Source of the DNA: Pseudocercospora fijiensis CIRAD86
Lineage: Eukaryota; Ascomycota; Dothideomycetes; Mycosphaerellales; Mycosphaerellaceae
Direction: 5' to 3'
DNA: 64,000 bases
Assembly (NCBI RefSeq): GCF_000340215.1
Contig: NW_006921533.1
Span: 2,088,172-2,152,171 of the forward strand
The notes beneath the pieces were generated by a model. It was not told the origin of the DNA. It was given only the letters and a program-made list of their open reading frames with translations, and did no database searches. This document shows, in pieces, positions 50,153-60,135 of the stretch. Numbering within the stretch: the first letter of the stretch is position 1; every line of letters begins with the position of its first letter. Both the position numbers and the translations under genes were made by a program.

Positions 50153-53100
50153 CTAGATGTTGGCATTTGGCTTGAAGGCATCGTTGACCTGGTTGGCGAA
50201 GTTACCGTTAGTCTGTGATGCGCCGACTGGGTTGTCAGAGAGGCCAACTGGCTGATTGACGATCGGGGTGCCGCCAAAACCACCAACACCAGCTCCGGAG
50301 GTGCTTGATGATTGACCACGCACGCCGCCCTGAGTGACGGCGTGTGGCTTTCGCGTTGGGCGAGAGACGCTTGGGAGGCCAGATGACTCCTTTGCGCTGC
50401 CAATGCTGAAGACTGGCGACTCCCACTTGTCACCCTTCTTGGCAAGCTCCTGGTACTCGGTAGCCTTGGTGGAGATGCCGCCTGGCAGCGAGATGTTCTT
50501 GAAAATGGAGTCGTTCTTGGTGACGGCAACGTTGACGTTGGTCTGAGCGGCCTTCTCCTTGACCTCCTCCTTCTTCTGCTCTCCCTTCTGCAGCTGCTTC
50601 TGGAAAGCGTTGAAATAGCGCTGGTAGATGTTCTCCAAATTCTCTGGATCTGGGTTGTTCTTCGCCTCCTCGGTGACGCGATCGACCTCTTGCTTGACTT
50701 GGTAGAGGAATGCGTCAGCCTTCGTGACGGCATCACGAACCTGCTTCTCAACAGTCTTCTGGATGACTGGTCTGAGCACCTTGAATAGAACTGGCTTGAA
50801 GAGCTTGAAGAGCAACTTGTGGTTGGACTGCTTGACCTTGATGTCCATGTTCTTGATGTCAACACTGACGGTGTTGATCTTGAAGAAGTGCTGACGGTCG
50901 TTCTTGTCGGCAGTCTCCATCGCCACCTTGAAACTCAAGCCGGTGCCGCCGAGGAAGATGTCCATGACACCCTTGTCGGTAACACCTGGGAAGCCTTGCT
51001 TCTTCTTGACGTAGTAAGCAACGTCACGCAGATCCATCTGGATGCCGCTAGCAGATAGCATGACCTTGTTCTTGTTGCGGTTTTGAATGCCCTTGCGGCC
51101 CCATCGCCAGTAGTTGTCCGAGCCGAACTCGAACATATTTGGTGCCAGGTTGTCGCCCTCGATGACGAGGTTCTCAACGATGGCATCGATCTGTGGGTCG
51201 GAAACTTCAATTCGTGGAATTGGAATGTAGCGCACATTCTCGAAGAACGCTGGGATGAGAACCTCGGTGAGATCCTTGACAAGATGTGGCTTGAACTCTG
51301 GCTTGCCATCGGAGTCGTTGCCAAGGTCCTTGAACAGTTTGTCCATAGCCTCGCCAAAGGCCTTGTTCTGTGGGTCCTCCTCGAATTGGCCGGCCAAGAA
51401 CTTGACCTCGTCGACAATACGGTCGGTGTGGTTGCGGTAGCGGTCGCGGAGGAGGAAGTTACCGTGGTCGTAGAGGCGGTTCCATTCCTACTGTAGTCAG
51501 TCTCACGTTGAGATGTTACGAAGTCTTGTGCAATCGTACCTCGTTGGATTCGTCCTGGAGGATGTAGCCCTGCTCTTGGAGGCAGCGGCGAATAAAGCTA
51601 TTGGCATTCTTGAAGAAGTTCTTCAGCTCCGGGTCACGGTCTGCATCGGTGTAAATCTGGTTAATAGATTCGAAAAGGTCGTCGAATGACGTGCTGTTGG
51701 CAAAGCGTTCGAGAAGTGTCTTTAGATCAGTCAGCATTCGACTGATATGACCCTTCTCGGAGAGTTCTAAATCACAACGCACCCTCAAGTCAGCTTCCGC
51801 GATAGTCAGAGAATCCTGGGAATGGGCACCTTTGACGGCTCCTTGGGACTGAGCCGCGAGGTTCTTGGTATGGCCAGTGTATTCCTCGGCCAGGCGGAGC
51901 AAAGTTTCAATGGCCTGTTGGTCTGTAGCATGAGTTAGCACTTGCACTTTCAACATACTTCACCACGACCTGGATAATGTAGCGTCTCGGATAGCAGTGG
52001 ACCTTGCGAAGGCCCCACAGCAAAGACGTCTGTCCGATATATCCAGTCCGCGGCAAGGGAATACTTACAGTCCTGGTGGCCTTGGATCTCAACTACCATC
52101 TTCTTCAAGCGGTAGATGATCTGCTCGCGGCGCTCCTTTGGAACCTTCTTCTGGAAGTACTCCTTAGTCTTTTGGCGGTACTCGCGTAAGCGCTGCTTGT
52201 CTTCCTCGTTCATCTGATTCCATGTCTTGTTCTTAACGGTATCCTTACCAGCCTTGGCACCCGCTTGGGCATCGAGACCAGTGGACACGCCTTCCTGCTG
52301 CTCCTTCTGAGCGAGTGCTGCAGCGTCAGCTGGATCGCGCGACCCTGATGGGTGGGCAGCTTGAGTGGCATCACCAGCGACCTGGCTGGCAGCATCCTTG
52401 GCATCTTTCTTGGAGAAAGGGGCGTTGGCGTTGATTTGCTTCTTGATGTTCTCCTTGGAGAGATTAGGAGCGTCATGCCAGGTGTTGTCCTCGGCTGGAG
52501 CATCGATTTGCGCAAGCTTCTGCTCGTCCGGGTTGATAGCCGAAGCAGCATTTTGCGCAGCATCACCGGCGATGTCACGGAAGAGGATAACAGCATCGTT
52601 GAGAAGCTTGCGGAATTGGCCGTTGGTGATGATGAGCGTGCCGAGGGTGCGGAGACCCTCAACAGCCTGGTTGCCGTGCTGCTTAGCGGTATCCTTGTCT
52701 ACTGGTGCATTAGGAGTAGTGGCGTCTCCTGCACCAATAGCTTGTGTCTGCCAGATGAAGTCCTGAAGGACGTTGCTAGGCTACAATTAGCATGCGAGGT
52801 AGCACAAGAATTGATGAGCAAAGTCTTACCCATCGTTCTTGGTGAGAAGGAGTACTTTCGCCTTCTCGATGACATCGCGGAGGTCCTTGACCAGCTTCTG
52901 TCCATCGGCGGACAGCTTGCCGTTGGGCTGCGAGAGGCCCTTCCAGTTGATGGCCGTGTTCAAAGCAACGTCGATCTGCTTGTTGGTAGGAACTTTGCCT
53001 TGCGCAAATGCTGTGATATGTCGTTAGTAAAATGATTGGTGGCGCGATGTTGCCATTGAGCCCTAGCCCTGTCCGACGCGTACCTGAGTAGATGCCGTAG

Positions 53101-53177
53101 AGCTGGAGCTTGGCATTAACATCTTGCTCCTTGATCTTGGTGTTCGTAGGAACGTTGACGCTCTTGCCCGAAGACAT
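50153..53177 (-). CDS. HAM1-like protein (DUF4449/DUF5923, BPI-like lipid-binding fold)
   Basis: Five exons, 53084-53177, 52830-53010, 52069-52775, 51540-51922 and 50153-51487, assemble in phase to 899 residues. The N-terminus MSSGKSVNVPTNTKIKEQDV and GKVPTNKQIDVALN, then DGQKLVKDLRDVIEKAKVLL, belong to the HAM1 N-terminal domain. The middle (NGQFRKLLNDAVILFRDIAG; WNQMNEEDKQRLREYRQKTK) continues it. The last exon (FKPHLVKDLTEVLIPAFFEN, VRYIPIPRIEVSDPQIDAIV, MQAS-free, MDLRDVAYYVKKKQGFPG) is the C-terminal domain, distantly related to BPI/SMP-type lipid carriers. Neurospora ham genes are needed for hyphal fusion, but the exact role of this family member is not established. Very C-terminal 90 residues are G/S/N/P-rich. 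Note the tandem-AG acceptor TTGTAGCCTAG at intron 2, where only the second AG keeps frame. Confidence 0.9.
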
Positions 53178-54927
53178 GTTGGGCGTTGATTCAATGGGCG
53201 GGTTGTGCGAATGTTTGCTGGGGAGCTTCGAGCTGCTTGCAATGGAAAGAAGTTGTTGTGGATTGGCTGATCAGATGTGAAGCTCGCGGCGAGTCCTCAG
53301 GGGTGAAGGCAAATGACGTGGAATCAAATGCTGATGTTAAGCTGGAGTGCCCTTCGCCGAAGGTCCTGATGTGCTGTGAGCCCGTGGTTTGCGACAGCAG
53401 CAGCAGCAGCAGCAGGGCAAGGGATGGTGACAGTCGTCAAGTGACAATGCTCGCGGATGGGGTATCTCAAGAATTATGCAACGCTGGTGATGCGCGCGCG
53501 CGGTCAAGTGGATTGGTCGAGGGCGGTGGTGTTGGGGGAGGGAGAGAGAGAAAGAAAGAGGCAGAGGCAGAGGCAGAGGAGCGTGGTGGAAGGCAGGCAC
53601 GGAACCTTGAAGGGCAAGCGCGCGCTACAACCAATCGTCTGTGCACTCCATGTGCGCGCAGCAGAACGTCATCAATTGGGGATCAGGTCCAGGTATTCGA
53701 ACTGCACCGCGTCTCCAATGCATCATCACTCTCGACTTGGCCCACGCATGCAAGTGCGCGTCGCTCAAAGCAGCTCCATTGTTCCCGCCGGCTAGTCGCC
53801 GCTGGGCCTCTCAACCAGCCCGTGCCAGGTTTTCCAGGCTGCTGCTTCACGCCAGGCGCGTGTGCTGCCCACAGACGCTGCACGCGATGCAAGGCGGCCT
53901 ACGTCATGCCGTCCCAATTGGTGAAGGGGCGTTGGCTGATCTCAATATTGCATCTTTGTCCACATGGCACACGCTCGCCGCGTCGTCTGCAAACGAAAGC
54001 CGACAAAGAAATGTCAGTCCGTGTCCCACCATTTGCCGATTGTCTGGCATGCATTGCCATCATCATGGCCTGGTTGTCGCGGAAACAGAGACCCCGAAGC
54101 TTCGTGTCCGAGCGCCTGGGGAAAAACGAATTTGGCGAAACAAGATCTGGTCAGCCACCAAGATCGCCTCACTGTCGAACTCGAACGCAATCACGACGGT
54201 GGCTTCCATGTACATTTAACGTTACTGCTCGATTCGTGGCGTTGACAAATGTTCAGTTGAAGAAGGTTTGTATCTGCTCACAGTGCTTCTCCTTGCCGTG
54301 AGCGTGCGGAATAATAATGCCGATGCCGACATTTTCATCACAGAATGCTTCATCAGGAGAAACCACGCCATCTCAAGGTTCAAAGCTATATAGTATTCGA
54401 AACACAATCCATGCTCGACCTTCAAACCAGCTTGTGATCTGCCTTATATGAGCTAACTACTAACACCGTGTCAGAATGCCTGCAATTCCTCGGCAACCTG
54501 CAGCTCACATCTGTACCACTTACTGTAACGTTAGCACACAGCTGTTGTACAGCTCACACCGAGTCTCCGATAAACACCGCTATATAACAAGGAATGCCGG
54601 CTGAACACAGATATGCAAGGGCAGTGATCCTTCCTGACCTAAACAATTGTCTTGATGCTGGTCCCATTGCCATACACATCACAGGAACTTCTGGAGAAGT
54701 GCGCACGAGCGTTGGGGGCTTGCCTCTTGTGAGCTCAAATGCGAATCTGGGAAGTGTTGATGGGAATGAGGATCTACTCGAGGATTGTCGACCTGCCACT
54801 TCACACGTAAAAGCGAATGGTATGAAAGAGGAGATCGATGGGGGTGTATGTAGTTCCTCCATAACGGCAAAATCTATATCAAGTCCTCGCGATATCATAT
54901 CCTCATCTCGTCTCTCATCATCATTCC
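53178..54927. other. Intergenic region, 1.75 kb, with CAG and GGCAGA repeats
   Basis: The 371-codon plus-strand frame at 53186-54301 is not credible (no family, low-complexity R/S/C-rich). It holds the HAM1-like promoter, a (CAG)7-like tract at about 53396-53417 and a purine tract with GGCAGA repeats at about 53543-53580. Right end is the 3' side of ATG16. Confidence 0.55.
53396..53580. repeat. CAG tract and purine-rich GGCAGA repeats
   Basis: Seven consecutive CAG-type triplets at about 53396-53417, then GAGAGAGAGAAAGAAAGA and three to four GGCAGA units up to 53580, in the upstream region of the HAM1-like gene. Seen directly. Confidence 0.8.
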
Positions 54928-55600
54928 CTACTCCCATCCACTCCCCCGGTTAACTCTCTCAACCTCCTCCCCCATCCTCTTCATCCACCTCTCCACCAAC
55001 TCCCGATTCTCAACCTCAACCTCCTCCCTCCTGCGCTCCGCCAAATTCAACTGCAACTGCAAACTAACCATTTCATCCTGCGCCTCCTCAACCAACTTCG
55101 CCTTCCCACGAATCTCTTCTTCCCGATCCCTCAATTTCCTCTCAATCTCCAATTTCTGCTTTTGCAGCCATGCCATCTGTGCAGAGGATCGCTTTTCGGA
55201 AGCTTGCACGACAGACAGTTGGGACGTGAGGTCTGTGACTTGGGATTGGAGGACGGAGCGAGCGCGTTGGGTGTTGGAGAGGTCTGTTCGTAGAGCGGTG
55301 AGGAGGTCGGAAGGGTCTTGAGATGGGAGCGGAGGAGATTTGGTAGTGGTGAAGCCGCGTTTTGAGGGGGTTGCGGTGTGATCGAGAGGGAGAGGTGAGG
55401 CCGGCTTTTTGGATGCGGATTCGTATTCTCGTCGAGCTGCGGCGGCGCGGTCTGCGACTCGGGTGTCTGGAGAGGTCAGGAGATGAGGATCAGGGTATCA
55501 AATGATTGTACGCACAAGCATCTATGTACGGCTTGTGAAGCTGTTCGCGGGCATCTCTGGCGTCTAGAGCAGCGGAGTACTGCTCGATCCAGTCGGTCAT
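54928..55600 (-). CDS. ATG16: Autophagy protein Atg16
   Basis: Two exons, 55516-55600 and 54928-55466, with a 49-nt intron (GTGCGT...TCTCCAG), encode 207 residues, the usual length in filamentous fungi. The N-terminus MTDWIEQYSAALDARDAREQ, LHKPYIDAY, is the Atg5-binding helix (W-x-x-x-Y/L-x-x-x-L-x-x-R-D). A ~70-residue S/T/P-rich linker leads into a long coiled coil (LQKQKLEIERKLRDREEEI; AQDEMVSLQLQLNLAERR; VENRELVERWMKRMGEE) that dimerises. Atg12-Atg5-Atg16 acts as the E3-like enzyme that lipidates Atg8 at the phagophore. Fungal Atg16 lacks the animal WD40 part, as here. Identification rests on the LVEEAQDEMVSLQLQLN and ENRELVERWM blocks. Confidence 0.92.
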
Positions 55601-56386
55601 GCTATTGCAGGCTCGCGGATGTTACTGAAGATAGTCTGATCACCGTCGATCATGTTGACGCGATGGGCTAGCTGTCAGAAGCCCTCATATAGACTTGCGA
55701 GCGTACAGGAGATGTTTGGTTGTCATGTCGAGGAAACATTCATGATGCCCCACCTCCGTTCTCTACTTGGGTCGCGCTTGCACGTGGAACATTATTTTAA
55801 CTCACCCACCCCTGGATAGGACACACACAATGACAAGGAACAAAGTATGAATGAATGATATCATTTCATGAGACGTAGTAATGCCTTCCTCAATGCTATT
55901 CCACAAATCCATTTCACGACGACTCGTTTCAATCCACAACTCAGCCGTGAAAGAACAGCAAAACTCCCTCTTCCATTTGCCATGGCATTAGCTCTTCGTC
56001 CAGCAGGCTTCAATCATATAGAAGCCATGAGACGGTACCTATGCCGTCCTTATTCGAAAACTCAAGAGAAAAGTACTTCCATTGTGGTATCGTTGATCCA
56101 ATAAGAGTGTCCAATAGGTTGTGACCCCAATCACCTCCAATTTAGCAATGGATCTCGTCCCCATCCGGGGAAGCATTTTGCTGTTCGCACCACGTATGGT
56201 AGTGCCTATCTTCATGTCCTTAGATCGTAAGAGTTGACGCCAGAAAAGCAGACTGTGAGAACTCCTTGCTATGCTGTGCTTCCAAGTGATAAACAGTCAG
56301 AGCGTCGTCTGTTTGAGCTCGGGTCGTATAAACATTATAGAGGGGCCTCCCGAATCAAAGATGCAGTCAGCTGTATCGCTGAAGAC
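55601..56386. other. Upstream of ATG16 / 3' side of MUB1
   Basis: About 790 bases with no supported gene; the plus-strand frame 55868-56104 is AT-rich and lacks features. Confidence 0.5.
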
Positions 56387-58318
56387 TCAGTGGTGATGGT
56401 GATGGTGGCGGGATGTGTGGTGTCGGTGTCGGTGCTCGCTTGATCCAGCTTCACCCTCTCTGCTGTCTTCAGCTGGAACGCACCAGAATCGGTGGCTGCC
56501 CCATGCACCTTTTTGGCACTCTTTACTGCAGTACTTGGTCCTCCTGCATCGTCGGCACTTGGCGAATTGCCTGGTGTATTCTTCCCATTTGCCGCACTGC
56601 CAGTATGCACACTGCCTGATACCGCCTCTGCTGTCATCCTTCCGGCAAAGGTTTCGCATAACAACCCCAGCCCAGTATTGCATGTCACTTTGTTGTGGAG
56701 AGGCGGGGTTGGAGTGCCGGTTGGACGATGACGGTTTTGCGGTGAACTTCTCAATGAGAGGGAAGATATTGTATGGTTTCTCGTCGGCCTTCTTCACGAA
56801 CTCATTATCCCACTCCTCGTCGAGCTCTTCCTGCGTAGGCGTTGGTTGAGTGGCAGGATTGTAGTCCGCATCCAGCATCCGAAGCTCGCGGTCGATCTTA
56901 AGTCTCGGCACGAGATGCGACTGCTGAAAGTACGATCGCAGATTGCAGTATTTTGACACGTATGCCAAGAGCTGCAAGGACATGAGAACGTCTTCATCTC
57001 GTGGCATCGCAGCTAGGATGCTTGCAGGTGCTGGTCTATCAAGGGGCAGTGCTCTTCCCGGGTACCACGCAGGAGCATTGAGGTTCGGAGGTGTTGCGTT
57101 GATAGCGCTCACTGGTGGTGGCAGTTGTGTTTGTGGCAGATTAACCTGTCCCTGAGTGGGCGTTGCAGCCATGCTACCATCTCCATTTGCCCTGTGGGTG
57201 ATGCTGAATGTCTCATCATCTGCGCTTGACACATCAGGCACAGCAAGAGGGACGCCATTGTTCTGCTGATCCATATCATCTCCAATGTCTTCCATGGGGA
57301 TGTCTGACTGGATGCCGACCATTGGCTCGCCATCCACGCCGGTTGACTCTTCAGAGACGCTCTCTTCAAGCTGTCCGTCATCGTCCGAGCCCGAGATAGA
57401 CAATTGATGTCTAATAGACGGTCTTCTTCGTGGTCGCATCCCGCTTGCTGAGGCTCGTGGAGTCCCAGGTTGCTGCATGGGAGCGCCAGGGGTAGTAGGT
57501 GATTGTGGTTGGGAGCTTGGGCCTGGGTGCAGGGTCGGTAGCATTGAGGGAAGTCGATCAATGTCACGGACGGGTCGCACAAATCCGTGTCCAACATTGC
57601 TCTGCAACGTCAAGGAAGATATGGGGGCTTCTCGTCGGCTATTACCTCCTGTGGGCGAGGGAAGCTGGCCCCGACTATCGTTCGACCTCTGGTGATGAGG
57701 GAAGATTGTCCGCTCTGGAGGCGAGCTGAGTGACAGGTTTGCCGTGTGGACTGTTGGCGTCGTTTCACTCGCAGGCTCGTCCTCAGGAGGATTGCTGGGT
57801 TCTGGGATGGAGATTGGAGGTGGAGCATGTCGTCTGCTTCTTCGCTCACTGGTCTCGCTCCTGTTTGAAGAGCGCGAAAAGGCCCTGCTGAAGGGGCACT
57901 TTCGTCTGTTTTCCAGCTCCAGTCTTTCTCGGCTCTTCTCTACCACCTGGAAGTAGTTGTCCAGGATGGTGGCGATGACGGGGACCATATCAGCCTCTAC
58001 CACGCGAGTTCGCACCGCCTCCGAGCCTCTCACGCCGATGTTTACAATACATTGGAAGGCCAGGTTCCATTTCCACATCTCCATCATGTCCTTGCTCCGA
58101 CCCTCCTTGAGAATGCAGACCAGACGCTCAATACCGCCATCGACGGTGAGTATATCTCGAATGCGACCGGAGGATGTAGTTAGATATGCAAGGTTGTTTA
58201 GAGAGTTGATGAGAGGGAGGGTAGACGTGCAATCCAGCGCTCGTCGGTCATAGAGGGCGGTTGTGATGCCCACGGAGGCTTTGTTTGCGTTGGGGATGCT
58301 GAAGTTGACCTCGCGCAT
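56387..58318 (-). CDS. MUB1: MYND zinc-finger protein MUB1/SamB with histidine-rich tail
   Basis: Single exon, 643 residues. The N-terminal ~140 residues (MREVNFSIPNANKASVGITT; RIRDILTVDGGIERLVCILK; NLAFQCIVNIGVRGSEAVRT) form armadillo-like helices conserved in MUB1/SamB. A long S/P-rich disordered middle follows, then a second conserved block (DVLMSLQLLAYVSKYCNLRS; SHLVPRLKIDRELRMLDADY). The MYND finger at about 571-613 has CAYWQCGKW, CRRCRRTKYCSKECQ and HRFWC. Yeast Mub1 partners Ubr2 to target Rpn4 for degradation; Aspergillus SamB affects growth and septation. The protein ends HRHRHHTSRHHHHHH, a natural six-histidine tail encoded by alternating CAC/CAT. Confidence 0.92.
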   Translation of the reverse strand: MREVNFSIPNANKASVGITTALYDRRALDCTSTLPLINSLNNLAYLTTSSGRIRDILTVDGGIERLVCILKEGRSKDMMEMWKWNLAFQCIVNIGVRGSEAVRTRVVEADMVPVIATILDNYFQVVEKSRERLELENRRKCPFSRAFSRSSNRSETSERRSRRHAPPPISIPEPSNPPEDEPASETTPTVHTANLSLSSPPERTIFPHHQRSNDSRGQLPSPTGGNSRREAPISSLTLQSNVGHGFVRPVRDIDRLPSMLPTLHPGPSSQPQSPTTPGAPMQQPGTPRASASGMRPRRRPSIRHQLSISGSDDDGQLEESVSEESTGVDGEPMVGIQSDIPMEDIGDDMDQQNNGVPLAVPDVSSADDETFSITHRANGDGSMAATPTQGQVNLPQTQLPPPVSAINATPPNLNAPAWYPGRALPLDRPAPASILAAMPRDEDVLMSLQLLAYVSKYCNLRSYFQQSHLVPRLKIDRELRMLDADYNPATQPTPTQEELDEEWDNEFVKKADEKPYNIFPLIEKFTAKPSSSNRHSNPASPQQSDMQYWAGVVMRNLCRKDDSRGGIRQCAYWQCGKWEEYTRQFAKCRRCRRTKYCSKECQKGAWGSHRFWCVPAEDSREGEAGSSEHRHRHHTSRHHHHHH

Positions 58319-59876
58319 GTTTGCGTGTCAGCAGGAGGCCGCGCAGAGCGGCAATCAAGGCGAAGGCTTCGTGTCGGATGCAGAGTCGAGGCAAAGTCGA
58401 TGGACTCGATGTGGACTGGTAAGTCGCGGACGGTGGCAGGAGCGTATGACGGATCTTTTGAGGACAGAACGCCGCAAATGCAAGACAAGACAGCTCACTC
58501 CCAAAGGTGCGCCAATTCCAAGAGACGAGATGGGAATGGTATTGTTGTGCTCACTCGTGCACTTGGTCTCTCTCACGCTGCTGGGCCGTGAGGGTGTGTC
58601 GGTGTCGGTGTCGGTGTCGGGCGGGGAGGCGCTGGCTTTGTTGCTGCGCCAGACCAGACACCGAGCGACCGCCGCTCCGCTCCGCTCCTTCCTAGACCAG
58701 TGAGCGCGCAGTCTCGTCGTCGTGCACGCGTGTGGTTCGTGTGGTGTGGTGCTCGGCGGTGGTAGTGTGTCCGGCGGGTGCTGCTCAAGTTTGCTGCTGT
58801 TCGGGACTCGAGAGAGGAGTGCGCAGCAACGCCAGCCGCGAGCCGCCAGCCGCCCTTGGCGCGTGGCGTAGAACTATGTATCGTCCGAAAAAGCCAGACG
58901 TGTCGAAGCCGATGCCACTAGATGACGGTGCGATGCTATGCTAAGCTATGCCACCAGAGCCATGCCATGCACAGGAGACGATTCTGGTCTTGGTGCGGGA
59001 AGGGCTGCTGCTGCCGGCCGAGCAGGGTGGACTTGGAGGTGATTACAAACGTGCATCTGATCAGCAGGTGAAGACTCAAGAGGAGAGCAGCAATGCCAAG
59101 CCCCTCCCGTCGTAGATTGGCTCATCTCTTCAAACACAATTTACACAAACGACCTGCACCTCCATGAAATTACCGCTCCTCCTCCGTACACGTACACTAG
59201 CCACCGTCACGCCTTCGCCTTCGCCCTCGCGTTCCGTCCAACTTCCACACGACGCGACCGACTTGAGTTCTGTCGAAAAATAAAGCTTGTGGTACGATAT
59301 CGTATGGCCACGCCACGCCAACCGCTCTCTCGCTCCGAACAGCGTGGGCCTGCTTACCACCCTCCGCACAGGTCTGCGTCCGTCCACCTCTTCCGAAATG
59401 CAATCTTCTTTTGGCGCCCTTCCATGCCTTTCGAAACACAACCCTCGTTTCTGCCGCAGTGCCGCTCCTGTACCACGGCTCTGTGCGCAGACATGGATTG
59501 TCGCGTGCTCATCTTTCCTGCACGCCTTTGCCCATCCACTCATCTGCATGCTACATGAGAAGGAGACTTCGGAAACACTGCTCTGTCCCCGTGCAAGTAC
59601 CGAGACATAACGACTTCCCAACAAGAACCAGCCTTCTTGCTGCCCTTCTCCGCTGCACGCCATTCATGTGCATCCATCACTGCTGTCATGTGTCACGATG
59701 TGTGCGTTACTTCTTCGGGAATCTGAAATCTACTTTCGTGCTCATCATAACCCTGGCCAACCTTAATGCCGTGACATTAAAGATCGAATCAGGGTCAACC
59801 ACATCTCCTATTTCCACGGAGCCGTGTCATTTAACCATGTTCTCCTCATCAATAATATGACAACTCAACAAAAGTT
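58319..59876. other. MUB1 upstream region and edge of the gene space
   Basis: About 1.56 kb without a supported gene. It contains four GGTGTC-type hexamers at about 58595-58619. Frames at 59130-59663 overlap on both strands and have no family match. The sequence changes character abruptly at about 59877. Confidence 0.5.
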
Positions 59877-60135
59877 GGGGCCCCTTTAGGCTTAGTGCGG
59901 CTCAAAACGACCGAAAAGCCGACTCTAATTGGTCGGCGGCGAGGAACTTCAAAATTTCTCGATTCTCGCGCGGTCCGGAAGGCGTAGGAGTCGCAGGATC
60001 GACTATAACGCTCCGGCGCCGCGATAGTAGTGTTTCCGAGGCCGTCTCCGTCGTTTACGCCTAATCCGGCGGCGTTTTTTGCTCGAGGCGGTATCGTTCG
60101 CGCCTAATCCGGCGGTATTTGCTCGGAGCGGTAGG
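59877..60135 (+). repeat. Unit flanking/embedded in satellite, copy 1
   Basis: A ~250-base segment starting GCCCCTTTAGGCTTAG and containing GCCGACTCTA and GAGGAACTT.AAAATTTCT. It recurs at 61628 with many C-to-T and G-to-A differences. Copy 1 is clearly the more GC-rich of the two. It marks the left edge of the satellite. Confidence 0.8.

Noticed and set aside
53186..54301. 371-codon plus-strand open frame
   Set aside because: No family, cysteine/arginine/serine-rich low-complexity peptide, overlaps promoter repeats and has no coding-like codon pattern; treated as chance frame in GC-rich intergenic DNA.
56387..56410. Six-histidine tail as an engineered tag or vector contamination
   Set aside because: Preceded by further native His/Arg residues, mixed codons, continuous with the MUB1 frame and ordinary genomic 3' flank.
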